Assembly: GCF_932526225.1 (NCBI RefSeq) | Contig: NC_064035.1 | Coordinates: forward strand, 17,287,969-17,351,968 | Reading direction: 5' to 3' | Source of the DNA: Nematostella vectensis | Lineage: Eukaryota; Cnidaria; Anthozoa; Actiniaria; Edwardsiidae | DNA length: 64,000 bases | In this document: positions 1 to 12,336 of the stretch, in pieces | Layout: every line of letters begins with the position of its first letter | Numbering within the stretch: the stretch's first letter is position 1 | Program-made: the position numbers and the translations under genes | The notes under the pieces: generated by a model | The model's input: only the letters and a program-made list of their open reading frames with translations | Database searches by the model: none | Told to the model about the DNA's origin: nothing

Positions 1-3000
1 ATTCTCCGCCTCAACAAATGCAAGATCACTCTCTGCACTTCTTGCTCTACTTGCCATCTCTGCCAAAGCTTTTTCAAGTTTTTCAGAGTCTGATTCTGTT
101 GTACTGGACTCATTCTTCTGAAAATGACACAAAAGCTGAAAAGTCATATAACTAGCAAATGCTCTTATGCTAAATATATACTAAAGTTTGCCATGTCAAA
201 TCCCCCTCCCTCATCATATATATGCCATGTTGTTAAAAATCTCTTAAATTACCCATGCTTTTTTTATATACAGATCCATGATAGCACTAAATGCTTTTCA
301 AGTGATATAAAAAATTGTTTATTGTTATCATTATTATATATTGTTTATAGAAAAATATATAAAAAAAGAATAAAGGATAGTGATAATAGCAGTTCCTTAT
401 TACAAGTTGTAGATGATTTGCGAGAGCTTTATTATCAGTCTCAAATCTGACTTCAAAGTTTTGAAGTCGCCGGTGAACAGTAAAGTAGCTGGCAGTCCAT
501 CGCCAGTAAGAGCCTTCTATTGAAACCCCTGTGCAATGTTCACTACTATATTACACAAAAACTCTTAAAGTGGATGGTCAATTCCTTTCTGTTTCTTCCT
601 TATGAAGGCAAAGAACTAAATATATTTCATTTATACGCTTTGTTATTAAACATGAATAAGAAAATAATAGAACTAATAAAAATAATTTCTTAAGCATTAT
701 AAATTAAGAATCAAACATTAGAGTATAGCTTATTTAATATCAGCATCAAATTAACATGACAAACTAAATATTCAATAAATAAATACCTTAAAAAATAAAT
801 ACCTTATTCAATAAATAAATACCATAGTTTCTTTTGTTAAGTCACTTTTCACCACTGTACTAAAGAGTATGTATAGCTGTTTTCTAGACAATTCTAGCAG
901 TGTGATAATGTGATATCATACTCACAGGAAGGTCCTGGGATTGCATGGCTGCTATCTGTAATTCTAGCTCTTGGATTCTTTCCTCGGCTCTGTCAGCACG
1001 CTGCTCAGCCTAATACACAATGATATAGGAAGATGACAAAAATGTACACAAATGGGACATGCAACCAGATAATTATTTTCAAGAAATATCATGGCAATGT
1101 GCTTGGACATTGAAACATGTGAAATTTGCCTAAAAATAGCATGGCATTGCACATAGATACATTCATACTTGCTTACTAGACAATACCACAGGGACTCAAT
1201 TTAACAAAGGATTGGATCTATATTTGAATACCTTAAAAAGCAAATATTTACAGAGCAGATGCATCCTTAATCATACAACAACAAAAAGAGAAAAGTTAGA
1301 AACAAGTTTTCCAAGTCTTAAAAAATCACATTCCAAATCAATTTCAATAATACATGTGATGGTAAGCTTGCAAGAATAAAAAAGTTCTTTTAAAAAAATG
1401 ATAGTATTTCACTTAGTCTGTTAGGTTATGTGTAGAGACACAGAAAAATTCAGATTTATACATTTGTAAAAAGACAAAACAAATGCAGAAAAAAATAACA
1501 AAAAATCTGTCACAATGAATAAAAGAACCATTTGGCATTATGACCCAATACTGCATCCATAAATATTGCACTGATCAAATTACAGTTTTCTCACCCTGAA
1601 AGACTTGCACCAAGTTACCACCGAAGTGACTGCCAACACCACCAACAACAAGCGATATATCAACTCCTCAACAACCGCTACAGCATACCAAGGATTGGCG
1701 CTATGGATTATTCTAGCTTCAGGGTAACATAAGCTCAGTAGCAGTAATAGGCCTAATGCAAGAGCTCCAGCCACAGCTACAAGTTGGTAAACCCGGCTAT
1801 CCAATGTGTATCCCCCTGGCAGACAGATCTCCATGACTCAAGATGAGTATAATATTAATATAATACTCTGCTATTATTAGTGTTCCAATGAAAGGTCTGG
1901 AGTGTCCTTGGTGTCAAATGATGATACTTTGGTATTCAGCTATGAAGGACTACAGACATATTTATCTGACATGATAAAAATACTTATCTGATACAGATAA
2001 CCTAAGCCAGATAAGAAGACAAAACCTAAACTAATGTCCTAAAACTTTATACTTGGATTCCACATGAAGCAACCACATGAAACATTAGAGCTTTTGAGTA
2101 GATGGCATGGAATAAAATGCAAGAAGAGAGTATACAAGCACAAGTGAGAGAGTGGCATAAGCTACTATCAAATTCCATTCACTGACACATCTTAAAGTTT
2201 ACTCATTTAGGAGTTATTATTGTTATTATATCATAGCAAAAAGCCACAACAGTTTTCTTTTCTACTTTCCAGTGTAAACTGCACATTGGACAAGCAAGAT
2301 TGAGTAGAAAAGTATTGCTACACAACATCTTTGTAATTTAGTAACTCAGTAATTATTTTATATACCTGAGATAGTTTGCCTTGGAATTCCTCTGAGTCAC
2401 GTGAGAGAAGCAAACTATTATGTGAGATAGGCCGAACTGGGGCATGTACTCGGCTTTTCTCACGCCCCATCAGAAATCTGTGAAAAAAATCAATTGGTCA
2501 GTCTTTGTTATTGGGTGGAAATGATAATAGGGAAATTATAATGGTAAATGCTATTTAGTAAATTAACCCCTTCTGGCTGTTGGGATATCAGCGGATTATG
2601 TCCAAGGATGAGAAATGGTATGAAAAAATAAACTAGCGGCCAAGAAGTGAAGCTTTGAGGGCAACTGTAAAATTTTGAGGATGATAATATTTGGTGGTCA
2701 AGGGGGGTGCATGTGCACCCTGTGCGCCCCCCTGAGTGGCACCCTTGACACGTCGCAGGTGGACATACCTAACAGTTCCTGAGGTGTGCTTGAGGGTGAC
2801 AGCAGCAAACATCTGGGTGACGCCCACCAGTGATACACCATCAACTTCAATAATTTGATCATTAACTTGAATCCTTGAGAAATATGTAAGGATGCAGTGT
2901 TAGAATATTGGTCTCAATAAATCTTGCTAGGGTGGCCATTACAGGAAACAGACAAATAAATCAGCTATACTGATTAAAAAATGTACTTAAACTGTTTAAA

Positions 3001-6000
3001 GAGTTGATCAAATGGTGAATCATGTATACATACCTGCCATCTTTCTCTGCAGCACCACCTTCTGTCAGTGACTTTACAAATATCCCCAACTTTTCAACGC
3101 CAGTATCTGTACCAACCCCAAGACCAATGATGCTCAGGCCAAGGCCTTTCTCATCTGCAATGACAGAAGTTAAATCAGTTTTCTCAGCTGGTGAAGCTTG
3201 GAAAAACACCTATGTAACAATGTAAAACACAACTCATAAAAAAACACAATTTACAAAGTAAAACGAAATATAATATCTTAAATATAAGATCTTAAAATGT
3301 ACAGTTAAAGCTGAATTAATGGACCAAGGGACCCTACATTCAAATTCAAGAGGGTGCTTATTTAAAAAGCATTATGGTAATTATTAAAACAACAACTTAT
3401 GATATAAACATTGGATATAAATTTTTCAAATGAAACTTTAAAGTTTGGATAGATTAATTACATAAATTTATCTACAAGGTTCTTCCAGTGCAACTTATTA
3501 AAGTTTAAAAAAAAAAATCAAAAATAGGTGTGATCTCATACCAGAATTGTGAAAATTGTTATACAAACTCAGCTCAAATGTTAAATATACATTAATGGAA
3601 AAGATAATAATAATAAAAATCATAATGAATCAATGCATTTTTAATGTTAGCCCCAAATGTTAGCTCAAAGGCTTAGCCTAGTCTAAACTAGGCTAAGTAT
3701 TTGAGATAAAAAATGTATCATAAATATAAGTTAAACTTCAAAGGAAATGCAAATAAAGCTCCAGCTGCACTACAATTTTAAGTCGACAAGCTGTAATATT
3801 TGACTGTGTAGATAGGCCAACAAAAAATTGTTGGTATTCAATTTGTTATGCATCAGCATTATTACAAATTTTAATTGCTAAAAAAGCAAACCTATTAGCA
3901 TTTGAACAACTATAGTTGACACATAAAAATTGCTAACTTTGCGCCATCTACACAACCATTTTTGCTTGACTGGAGTTTCAGCATTTTCTGTAAATGATCT
4001 GATTCAGTTTTGCAAAGTCAAAAATGGAAGCCATAACCATGGCAAGACAGGGTCTGTTAAAAATAGGAACTTAGGAACACATATATACATATAGGAAATA
4101 GGAACACATTTTGCCAAAATCTCAGTAAGTACCCCAAAATATAAGAGACTAATAACTGAAAAAAACATAATTGAAAAAAAAAACATTTCACAAGATTTCT
4201 GTACAAATCTTTTAAAAAAAAGATTTTTATAGATCTATGGACCAAAAATCGTGAATATATTTTCCACTGTCATGAACATTAATCATTAATCATAACTTGT
4301 CTTGTTTGGTTTTATTATTAGAATAGCCAATCTCAAGATATCATACTAGTAAACGGCACTGTTGACATGCCAATGTTAAATAATTTCTAGAACAAAATTC
4401 TTTATTAAAGCATAGCTGTAAGCCCAACATGTACAGAAATCTTGTGAAATCGGGTAAAATACAGTAAACATGTGAAAAAAAAAACAAGAGAGCCAATGCG
4501 GGTGAATACACAGAATGTATGAACATTCTCACAAAAATAAGCCTTGTGATGAGGTCCAAAGTCTTGTGACACCCGCCTAATGCGGGTGAGTTGACAGCTA
4601 TGTTAAAGTACAAGTTTTGAGGTATTGACTAAAACACTTCTACATATAATAAGACAAGGTGGATGTTTTTTTGTGCAGATCTTTTTTTCATATACTTTTG
4701 ATCTATAAAAATAATCAGTTAAATCATACTAAAAGCTTTTGTCAAACAAAGGAATTTATGATCCCAACAAAAATAAACGTTGAATTATTATACATGTATA
4801 AGGGATTAAACCAAAATAGAGGTTTTGATTAATGGCCTTCAATCAGTGTGTGACTATTTCACAGTGGGAGTTTGAAAGCCTTTTTGGAAAATGAATAGAT
4901 CATTCCTTTATATTTTATTGGTCTATTTTATCAGCAAATGCATGAGGGAATTTAAATCTCAGTGCAGTATGTGTCAAAGTCTATCACAGTCACAGTCACT
5001 ACTGATGAGAGGTAACGCCAAGTCATCAGTGATAATGACTGCCAAAAAATTTAAGAGACTGATAAAACACTTATGCATAAATTAACCCTAGAAGGATGAT
5101 CAAACTGAAAACAAAAACAATTCATTCTAGATAAAGTTTCCTTCCCAATAACAAGGCTGCAGAAATTGCCAAGCAGAAAAATATAGTAACATTCAACTTA
5201 AAAAAAAAACACTCAAGAATTTTAGCATTTATCAGTTGTTAGTAACACAGACATTTGTGATTGTTTGGTTTTAACAAACAGTTCAAATCATAATAAAAAG
5301 CACTAATAATATACCATGACCTTGTATTTTTACAAATATCTCACAGGAACCAAAAAAGTAAGTTAGGACAGTGAAGCTCCCTTTCTGAATAACTCAAATG
5401 AAAATTAGCATATACCATTGAAACCATTTTTAAAAACAACAGCTGTGAATTATACAGCATGAATCAGATCAAGTAATTCAATCCCTGTGACAGAATACTA
5501 ATATCTTCAGTTCTACTATTAACCTAGCAACAATCAAAATTATTGTCATAGTTTCAATAATTTTATATCTTGATAAACATACCTTTCTCTAAATCAACTG
5601 AGAACACATCCATTTTTTCCACTCTTTTTTCCAATTCCCATTCAGCTGAAGCTGTGACAGGATCAATTTCCTCATTCCCTCTGTCGTACTCCTCAGCACT
5701 ATATGTATGAAACACCAATGGCTCCTTTTCCTCCACAAACCCAACATTACGCCGTGGTTTCTTTTCCCCTCTAGAAATCGCAGAGGGTAGAGGCTTTTTC
5801 TCAAAGAGGAATGAAATTGGTGAAATATCCTGAGAATCTGGCTCTGGCGAACTATGTTCAATGATGCTACCAGTTTCTTCCTCTGTCAATTCTTCTTCTT
5901 CATCAATAGGCTTGGCCCTAGCCTCATCCCTAGTAACATCCTGGAGATTCAGCTTCACCTTCTCCACCTGGAGATGAGGGTCTCTAAACACAAGGTCAAC

Positions 6001-7299
6001 ATCTGGTTCCTCTTCTGGTACTGGTTCAGCCTCATCTTTCCAGGAAGCCTCACGCACACTACCTGGCTCATTGTCAAGGGGTCGCACTCTCCTAAGCTGT
6101 TTGCGCTCTTTATGCTCATTCTGGAGTCTGACATCCACTTGCCCGTCTGTCATCAATAGTGTTCTGCTAGGGTCTGGTACTTGTTGTTCGTATTGCTTTT
6201 CCAGTTCTGGGACAACCTCATTTTCGATTGCGCTTTCTAATGAAGATGATATGCCAGAGTCAATGCGACTCTCTGATGACGGGGAATCATCTTCTATTTC
6301 TTTATCAGTATACTGATTGTTGTTGTCACCATGAAAAACACCTGATTTGACACTTGAATTGTCTTTAACAGTTTGATTATTATTCTTGCGAGAGACTGCA
6401 GTAATATCTAAATGGTAAGCATTTGGCCTGAGCAAATCATCTTGTGATTGTGCTTTTTTAGTTGGTTCATCATCAAAGTAATACCCATATTCATTGACAT
6501 TTGTTGGTACGTCGCAGTTCAAACTATCAAGTAGTGACCGGCTTCGCAGTTTGTGCTTCTTTCTACCCACTGATAGGGGTTGGATTCCAGGGTCAGATCT
6601 AGTTCGTGGTCGTGGTTCTATGCCTTCAAGCTCCGGTACTAAATCTGACAATCTCGGCGAGTATTTTTTCAAAGACACTGCCACAGAAAGACTCTCTTGA
6701 GAATTATTCTCGAACTTGGCTCTCTTGGCTGCGATCCCTTCCGTAACAAAGATTTTATACAGACTTTCCGGGGAGCTTTTCTTTACATAACTTGGCACTG
6801 ACCATCTATTCACTTGAGACTCACGGTGATTTTCGGCATTTATCTTGGCGATATCATCTGATTTCGGCCTTGTTTTTCCAACCCTATAAACATTTAGTGC
6901 ATTGACACTTTCATTAGCAATCGCTGTGTCGAATATATTTTTCAATTTACTCACACTGATTCGATTTGCTTCATCGGATTTTTTGCGTTCCAACTTCTTG
7001 CGATCATTGGTGTCATCACCCTGGTCTATTTCATTTCCCGTAGAGTTCGAATTAGAAACGTTTTTCTTCGTAATATAGGTATCTTCGCGGTGAATTACTT
7101 TGTTCGGCGGCGAAGCTAGCTTGAACACAGTTCTAGATGTTTCGTCTGTCCTAGATTTCCCCGATCTTTTAGTGGCTTTTTCCTGTCCTCTCAAATTACG
7201 CTGGGTTTTTTGGAGGCTCACGTCTTCTTGCTGGACAGCATTATTTTTGTGTCCACCGGTGCGAAATTCTCGTCGTTGTCCTATTCTTGTTGATGCCAT
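1..7299 (-). CDS. PPP1R9: Neurabin/spinophilin (PPP1R9 family), 5' part of gene
   Basis: Scaffold that binds F-actin and targets protein phosphatase 1 through a docking motif and a PDZ domain. Exons read on the minus strand: 5583-7299, 3034-3154, 2769-2873, 2366-2477, 926-1009 and 1-117, the last continuing past the window. All introns are GT-AG and the phases join, giving 752 codons so far. Exon 1 (572 residues) is low-complexity and charged, with a basic N-terminus where the family binds actin. A PP1 docking motif RNVGF lies at residues 517-521, then the family-typical stretch [15 protein letters not shown]. Exons 2-4 encode the PDZ domain, with carboxylate loop [10 protein letters not shown] and then [10 protein letters not shown]. 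Exons 5-6 are coiled-coil. The start is the first ATG of the long exon. The 3' half, including any SAM domain, is outside the window, so neurabin-1 versus spinophilin cannot be decided. Family assignment is firm. Confidence 0.93.
1580..1834 (-). CDS. Unassigned two-helix ORF or alternative first exon inside a neurabin intron
   Basis: An 84-codon ORF lies in the intron between neurabin coding exons 4 and 5, on the same strand. It has two strongly hydrophobic segments, roughly residues 17-36 (rich in A, L, V) and 57-74, joined by a loop containing [11 protein letters not shown] is visibly higher than the surrounding intron, as in the real exons. A donor AGG|GTGAGA would end the exon at 1595 after 80 codons, in phase 0. 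The next neurabin exon (926-1009) also begins in phase 0, so an alternative promoter could join this segment to the neurabin coiled coil. As an internal cassette it would not keep its frame. It could instead start a nested gene or be chance. I recognise no family. Confidence 0.35.
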   Translation of the reverse strand: MEICLPGGYTLDSRVYQLVAVAGALALGLLLLLSLCYPEARIIHSANPWYAVAVVEELIYRLLLVVLAVTSVVTWCKSFRVRKL

Positions 7300-8424
7300 T
7301 AGTGTTTTATTTCCGGCTAGAAAAATCTGCTCTATCTATGCGAGATAGAAAAGATAAGTCCATCGTCATCGGGGGCACCTAAAACGCGCATAAACTCGAC
7401 AGCTCTGATAGGAAACAGAAATGACACAATCGGCAAAATAATACTCAAAGTTTGACCACAGAATGTACGTGTTCAGCTTCTATACTCGAGCCAATAGAGA
7501 CGGTGACTTGATAAAGCTTCCACGACGATGATATTTATAAAAATACAGATATTTCGAGCTTAGAATAAAGTATTTGAGGCAGGAGGAAGTCGATGACTGA
7601 AATAATGGCTGACTCTTGACGAAAACGGCAACACAAAGAGAAATTAGCACCTGGGTTTACAGGATTTCGCACTCCAGCGTAGCTTATCGTTTGAGAAGTG
7701 AGATATTGTCATGGATAGGTCCCTTGTACGTGAAGTTTGTTAGCTTTTGACAGGGTCTAAACATTTCCCTGTTCTATCCAGTGCTACGCTGCAGTTTGCC
7801 CCCAAGGGTTTCTAGTAGTCACGTGCTTAATTATTCATTCGTGCTTAAATTATTCAAAATGGCGGGCGGATGTTTAGACAAGAAGAACGCCAATACATAC
7901 AGAGTTCAACTTATAACAACTCACAACTCTTATTTTTTCTTTTCTTCGTTTGAAATTATCGAATAATTGACTGCTCAGACAAACATAACTGAAAAGTTTC
8001 CAATGGAACTATCTTCACCGAGGCAACTACAACAAACAGTATATCAGTAAAGCCTCGCCCTCCCCCGAGATCAAAGTATGTATGTATATTTACTTTAGAA
8101 TAATAGAGATTAATCATTTAATTAAAGATCCAAAGCTTCGATGGAATAAAATGCTTTTAACTTTGGCCTTACCTTTTATTTTCACAAGAATTTGCAATTA
8201 TTATTTTTTACACCGACCTAAGCGCAGAAAGAATAGAATGTGCGTCATATATAAAAAAAAAGAAATTATCATTTAAGCCTTTCAGCCTCGGAAAGGTTTA
8301 TTTTAGCTTTTCTTTTCGCTCAAAACATTTTTTTTTCTTAAAAAAACTTGTTTTTTCGAGGGTGGCTCGCCTCATCACCCTTATAAGATGGCCCGTTTTC
8401 ACTGTGCCCGCAAATTACAGCGCT
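7300..8424. other. Upstream region of neurabin, no gene recognised
   Basis: This stretch should hold the neurabin promoter and 5' UTR, because the coding start is at 7299. It contains no TATA box I would trust and no long ORF. A 35-codon plus-strand ORF with a good start context (AAAATGGCGG at 7859) is present but matches no family. The 3' part is AT-rich with poly-T and poly-A runs. Confidence 0.5.
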
Positions 8425-8472
8425 TACCGTAAATGACCTAATAAACGCCCCCTATCTAATGAACGCCCCCTA
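8425..8472. repeat. Degenerate copy of a GC-core interspersed repeat
   Basis: The string TTACCGTAAATGACCTAATA followed by two ACGCCCCC blocks is the reverse-complement pattern of the repeat seen intact at 9691-9771 and at the right edge of 11340-11752 (GGGCGCTTATTCG...AAATACGGTA). It looks like a decayed copy of the same short interspersed element. Confidence 0.45.
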
Positions 8473-8969
8473 AGCTTACAAGTTTGCAATGAACGCCACA
8501 CTCTAATAATGCCCCCCCCCTTCCTTCCCCCGCTCTCCTCCCTGCCAGCTTAAAAACAAATGACATTGGAATTCCGGAAATATAAATGGTAATTTAATTG
8601 TCATCTTGCTTATCAACACTGGTAAGCGAGTGGAGTCTTGTTCAATGTCAAGTTCAATACCGCTCTCTAACGTTCCTGATCTCATTGCTTAGGATGTCTG
8701 CAATTTTCTTTCGTTCTGTCCTCGCATCCAGGAATAACAAGGCCTACTGCTCGTTTCCGCATACTTGCACAGTAAATCATTGCATTCGTCGCATGGTAAA
8801 CGCTTGCTACGCAAGCTTTAATTTAAAATGATCCTGGCTAAGACTTGCCGCAAGTCGCCCACTTTGATTTTTCCTAATAGTAGCGCGAAATCAAATAGGT
8901 ATTTTCCTCAGATCAGTATAAAAACCTACAGTAAATCCGTAGCTCCCCCCCCCCCCCCCCCCGGATATT

Positions 8970-9563
8970 CGCGAATTGGGCAGACCCTGAAGTAAGAGTT
9001 CGAAAGAGTCGGCGAATTTAGTAGACTCTGAAGTAAGAGTCGGCGAATTTGGTAGACTCTGAAGTAAGAGTCGGCGAATTTGGTAGACCCTGAAGTAAGA
9101 GTCGGCGAATTTGGTAGACTCTGAAGTAAGAGTCGGCGAATTTAGTAGACCCTGAAGTAAGAGTCGGCGAATTTGGTAGACTCTGAAGTAAGAGTCGGCG
9201 AATTTGGTAGACTCTGAAGTAAGAGTCGGCGAATTTGGTAGACCCTGAAGTAAGAGTCGGCGAATTTGGTAGACTCTGAAGGAAGAGTCGGCGAATTTGG
9301 TAGACCCTGAAGTAAGAGTCGGCGAATTTGGTAGACTCTGAAGTAAGAGTCGGCGAATTTGGTAGACCCTGAAGTAAGAGTCGGCGAATTTGGTAGACCC
9401 TGAAGTAAGAGTCGGCGAATTTGGTAGACCCTGAAGTAAGAGTCGGCGAATTTGGTAGACTCTGAAGTAAGAGTCGGCGAATTTGGTAGACCCTGAAGTA
9501 AGAGTCGGCGAATTTGGTAGACCCTGAAGTAAGAGTCGGCGAATTTGGTAGACTCTGAAGTAA
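8970..9563. repeat. 31-bp minisatellite, about 19 copies
   Basis: Near-perfect tandem copies of a 31-bp unit containing GAAGTAAGAGTCGGCGAATT and then TGGTAGAC(C/T)CT. The main variation is one C/T position. It is preceded by an 18-base poly-C run (8945-8962). Because the unit lacks stops on the minus strand, overlapping ORFs of 243 and 188 codons appear there. They are by-products of the repeat, not proteins. Confidence 0.95.
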
Positions 9564-9690
9564 AGTTGATTGAATGTACACCAAGTTATAATAATATGAA
9601 AACTAGTGCTTTGATATATCAATAACGTATAAAAGTGGTATTAACATACTACTTGGACCGTTTTGTGCGCATTTCGTGTTTTGAAATAAA

Positions 9691-9771
9691 CACCTCCCTC
9701 GAATAAGCGCCCCGTCAGAGATTCGAAAAAAATTTAATAAGCGCCGGGGCGCTTATTCGAGTAAATACGGT
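9691..9771. mobile_element. Short palindromic GC-core interspersed repeat
   Basis: The left half reads CTCGAATAAGCGCCCC and the right half GGGGCGCTTATTCGAG followed by TAAATACGGTA, so the element folds back on itself. Related sequence occurs at 8425-8472 and inside the array at 11340-11752. No coding capacity; a MITE-like non-autonomous element is the simplest reading, but no target duplication was established. Confidence 0.5.
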
Positions 9772-10190
9772 ACGGGCAGTAGCGGGTTCCTACTTCTCCG
9801 CTAAAAAATATCGAAATTATAAAGAAAAGCAGCAAAAATAACCCATTTCTTATGGTCTCCTTAGGACTCTAGACTGGTACCTGCATGGTGAGCCCCCCCC
9901 CCTCCCCCCGGGGATTTGTTTGGCGAGTTAGCGGCTCTTGCATGGCTATTCTCATGCGCACCCATCCAAAGGAGTCCCCTTCCCACTCTCAAAGTGGCGC
10001 CCCATAGCGCCATTATCATCATTACACTTGAAGAGGAAAAGAACAAATACGTTCACCTGTGTGCATCATTGCTCAAGAGAAAGTATTTCTCACATAATGT
10101 GGGTCTGTTGATCCCGTACACCAAGGAGTTCAATTCGTTGCTCGACTTTTTCGAAGCTAGCTTAACTGTCTCTAACCAAAGGGGTTCGCA

Positions 10191-10275
10191 CGCCGACCCT
10201 TACTTCATGATATACCCAATCTGCCAATTCACGGCCATTACTTCAGGATCTACCCATAATTCTCCGACCCTTAGG
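10191..10275. repeat. Old inverted copies of the 31-bp minisatellite
   Basis: Read on the minus strand, this segment contains AAGGGTCGG...GGTAGATCCTGAAGTAA and ATCATGAAGTAAGGGTCGGCG. These are recognisable, diverged versions of the unit that is tandemly repeated at 8970-9563 in the opposite orientation. About two to three units can be made out. Confidence 0.6.
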
Positions 10276-10309
10276 GACGAGGTCATAACAATCGGCCAAG
10301 CTAGGGACC

Positions 10310-10500
10310 CGATTTAGGGGGGTGGGGTATGGCCCGCCGCCACCCACCATTTTGGGGATGGGGGGTATGGAAGCCCGCTGGTAACCTTACGACCCGATGA
10401 GGCGGAAGGGGGGGGGGGGGTGTATGACAACCTTACGAGACCGACCGATGGTGATGACAGGGGGGGGGGGAGGCAGCCCGCCGATTACGACAGATACACC
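10310..10500. repeat. G-run-rich degenerate repeat
   Basis: Several runs of 6-12 G alternate with related strings such as CCCGCCG, AACCTTACGA and GATGG. Two partly matching units are visible (GCCCGCTGGTAACCTTACGAC and TATGACAACCTTACGAGACC). No ORF is supported. The G-runs could form quadruplexes on the plus strand. Confidence 0.5.
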
Positions 10501-11339
10501 AATTCAGGGAGGGTATGGAGCGCTTCCACTGGCAAATAGATTGCCATTTAAGGAGACTTTCCATGCATAGGCCCTATTCGCACTAAGCAAATGTTTGTTT
10601 GTTTTGACAAAAAAAAAACTGTCAACGCTAGCGGGAAACGTGCGAATGCGTTTGTTCGACCAGGACAATTTTCAACGATCTTCAAAGGCTACGCTGGCCT
10701 GTTCTGGAGGCGGCCAGAACTAGGTCAAACGTCAAGTTTTTCAATTAACACCAAGCTTTACTTGAGCAGAAGTTGTTGTTCTTGATATTCATAAAATGAA
10801 TTTACTACCAGTAAGGCGATGAGTTGTGCAAAAATATTCCAAGGAAGCACTGTGATCAAACGTTAACAAATGATGCAACTCGGCTTTTTCGCGTGAGAAA
10901 TCCGAGTCTAATTTTGAATGACGTTTGGGTTGCGTTAGGCTTTTTGTTTGACCTCTTAGTGCGAATGCGATTTACAATCGATCGGCCAGGACAAAATTTG
11001 GCTGGCTGTTTGTCGTCCCGGCCAGACAAACTATGTCCTCCTAGTGCAATTAGTCCCATAGCCAAGATAAAAATGCACATCTCCACCAGCAACCATATAA
11101 TTACGAATCAAATAACTTTGATGTTGATACAATGACAATGGCTCAGCATGCCAGTTGCGCTACACGTCAGGAAATTTAATATGTTGTCCAGATAATGGCC
11201 TTGTAAATTGCCATGTCATATGTAATTACACCTGAGTTTCATCATTTATAACCACTATATCCATTGAATATATGTCTCTTTCTTGTTCAGAGTCTATGAG
11301 CTACAGCGCTGAATCTGATAAGCATTCGTTATTCTTTTA

Positions 11340-11752
11340 ATGTGAACGCTTATTCGGGGGAAGCGCTTATTAATAGTTTTGGTTTAAAGGGGGCGCTTAC
11401 TCGGGGGAAGCGCTAGTTTTGGTTTAAAGGGGGCGCTTATTCGGGGGAAGCGCTTATTAATAGTTTTGGTTTAAAGGGGGCGCTTATTCGGGGGAAGCGC
11501 TTATTAATAGTTTTGGTTTAAAGGGGGCGCTTATTCGGGGGAAGCGCTAGTTTTGGTTTAAAGGGGGCGCTTATTCGGGGGAAGCGCTTATTAATAGTTT
11601 TGGTTTAAAGGGGGCGCTTATTCGGGGGAAGCGCTCATTAATAGTTTTGGTTCAAAGGGGGCGCTTATTCGGGGAAAGCGCTTATTAATAGTTTTGGTTC
11701 AAAGGGGGCGCTTATTCGAGGGAGGGGATTATTCGCGTAAATACGGTATATA
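11340..11752. repeat. 47-bp tandem array of a GC-core repeat
   Basis: About nine copies of a unit built from GGGGGCGCTTATTCGGGGGA, AGCGCTTATTAATAG and TTTTGGTTTAAA (47 bp). Some copies are shortened by deletion of the TTATTAAT segment. The array ends in GCGCTTATTCGAGGGAGG and AAATACGGTATA, matching the end of the interspersed element at 9691-9771, so it seems to have grown inside a copy of that element. Confidence 0.85.
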
Positions 11753-12336
11753 CAGTCCCTAAGTTGTCTTCATCCCCATTGGCTACTTCCGGCCAGATCC
11801 ACCCGCCCCTAAAAAGAATGCAAAAATGACACGCTTTAGACATGTAAATGGTTCTAGAGTGTTTTATGTTGATTTTTGAGGTGTTTGTGGTTTGTTATAT
11901 GTGAACAGCTTGCTTCATGTCAGGTCCCACCTGAGGCTTAATAATCAAAAGATACACAGGTCGCCACCAAGGGTCGCCACTACCGCACGCAAGCCAGTAA
12001 TGTTGCCGCGGCCTTGGGAGACTTGGGTATTAGCATGGAAAAATCGTGACACACATCTTGATAAATACTCCCATTTTATTTTTTCGCCGCCATACAAGCG
12101 CATTTTTTACGCAATGTATCTTAAAAGCTTGCGGTAAAACCCAATTGTTAACGCAGCCTACAAAACGAATTCAAAGCAGCGCAGCAATTCAAATGAAAGT
12201 GGTGGCGTGCTCGAAGCTTTGTATTCATATTCAAAAATAATGATATTCTCTTCAGGGGATACATACAATGATCTCATTCATATTAGTCATGGTCTGGTAA
12301 ATTCACAGTGCGAAAAATATTCCTATCTATTGTTCC

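Noticed and set aside
7859..7966. 35-codon ORF with a strong start context on the plus strand
   Set aside because: Ends in low-complexity sequence without a usable donor; no family match.
8891..9622. 243- and 188-codon minus-strand ORFs
   Set aside because: Translations of the 31-bp minisatellite.
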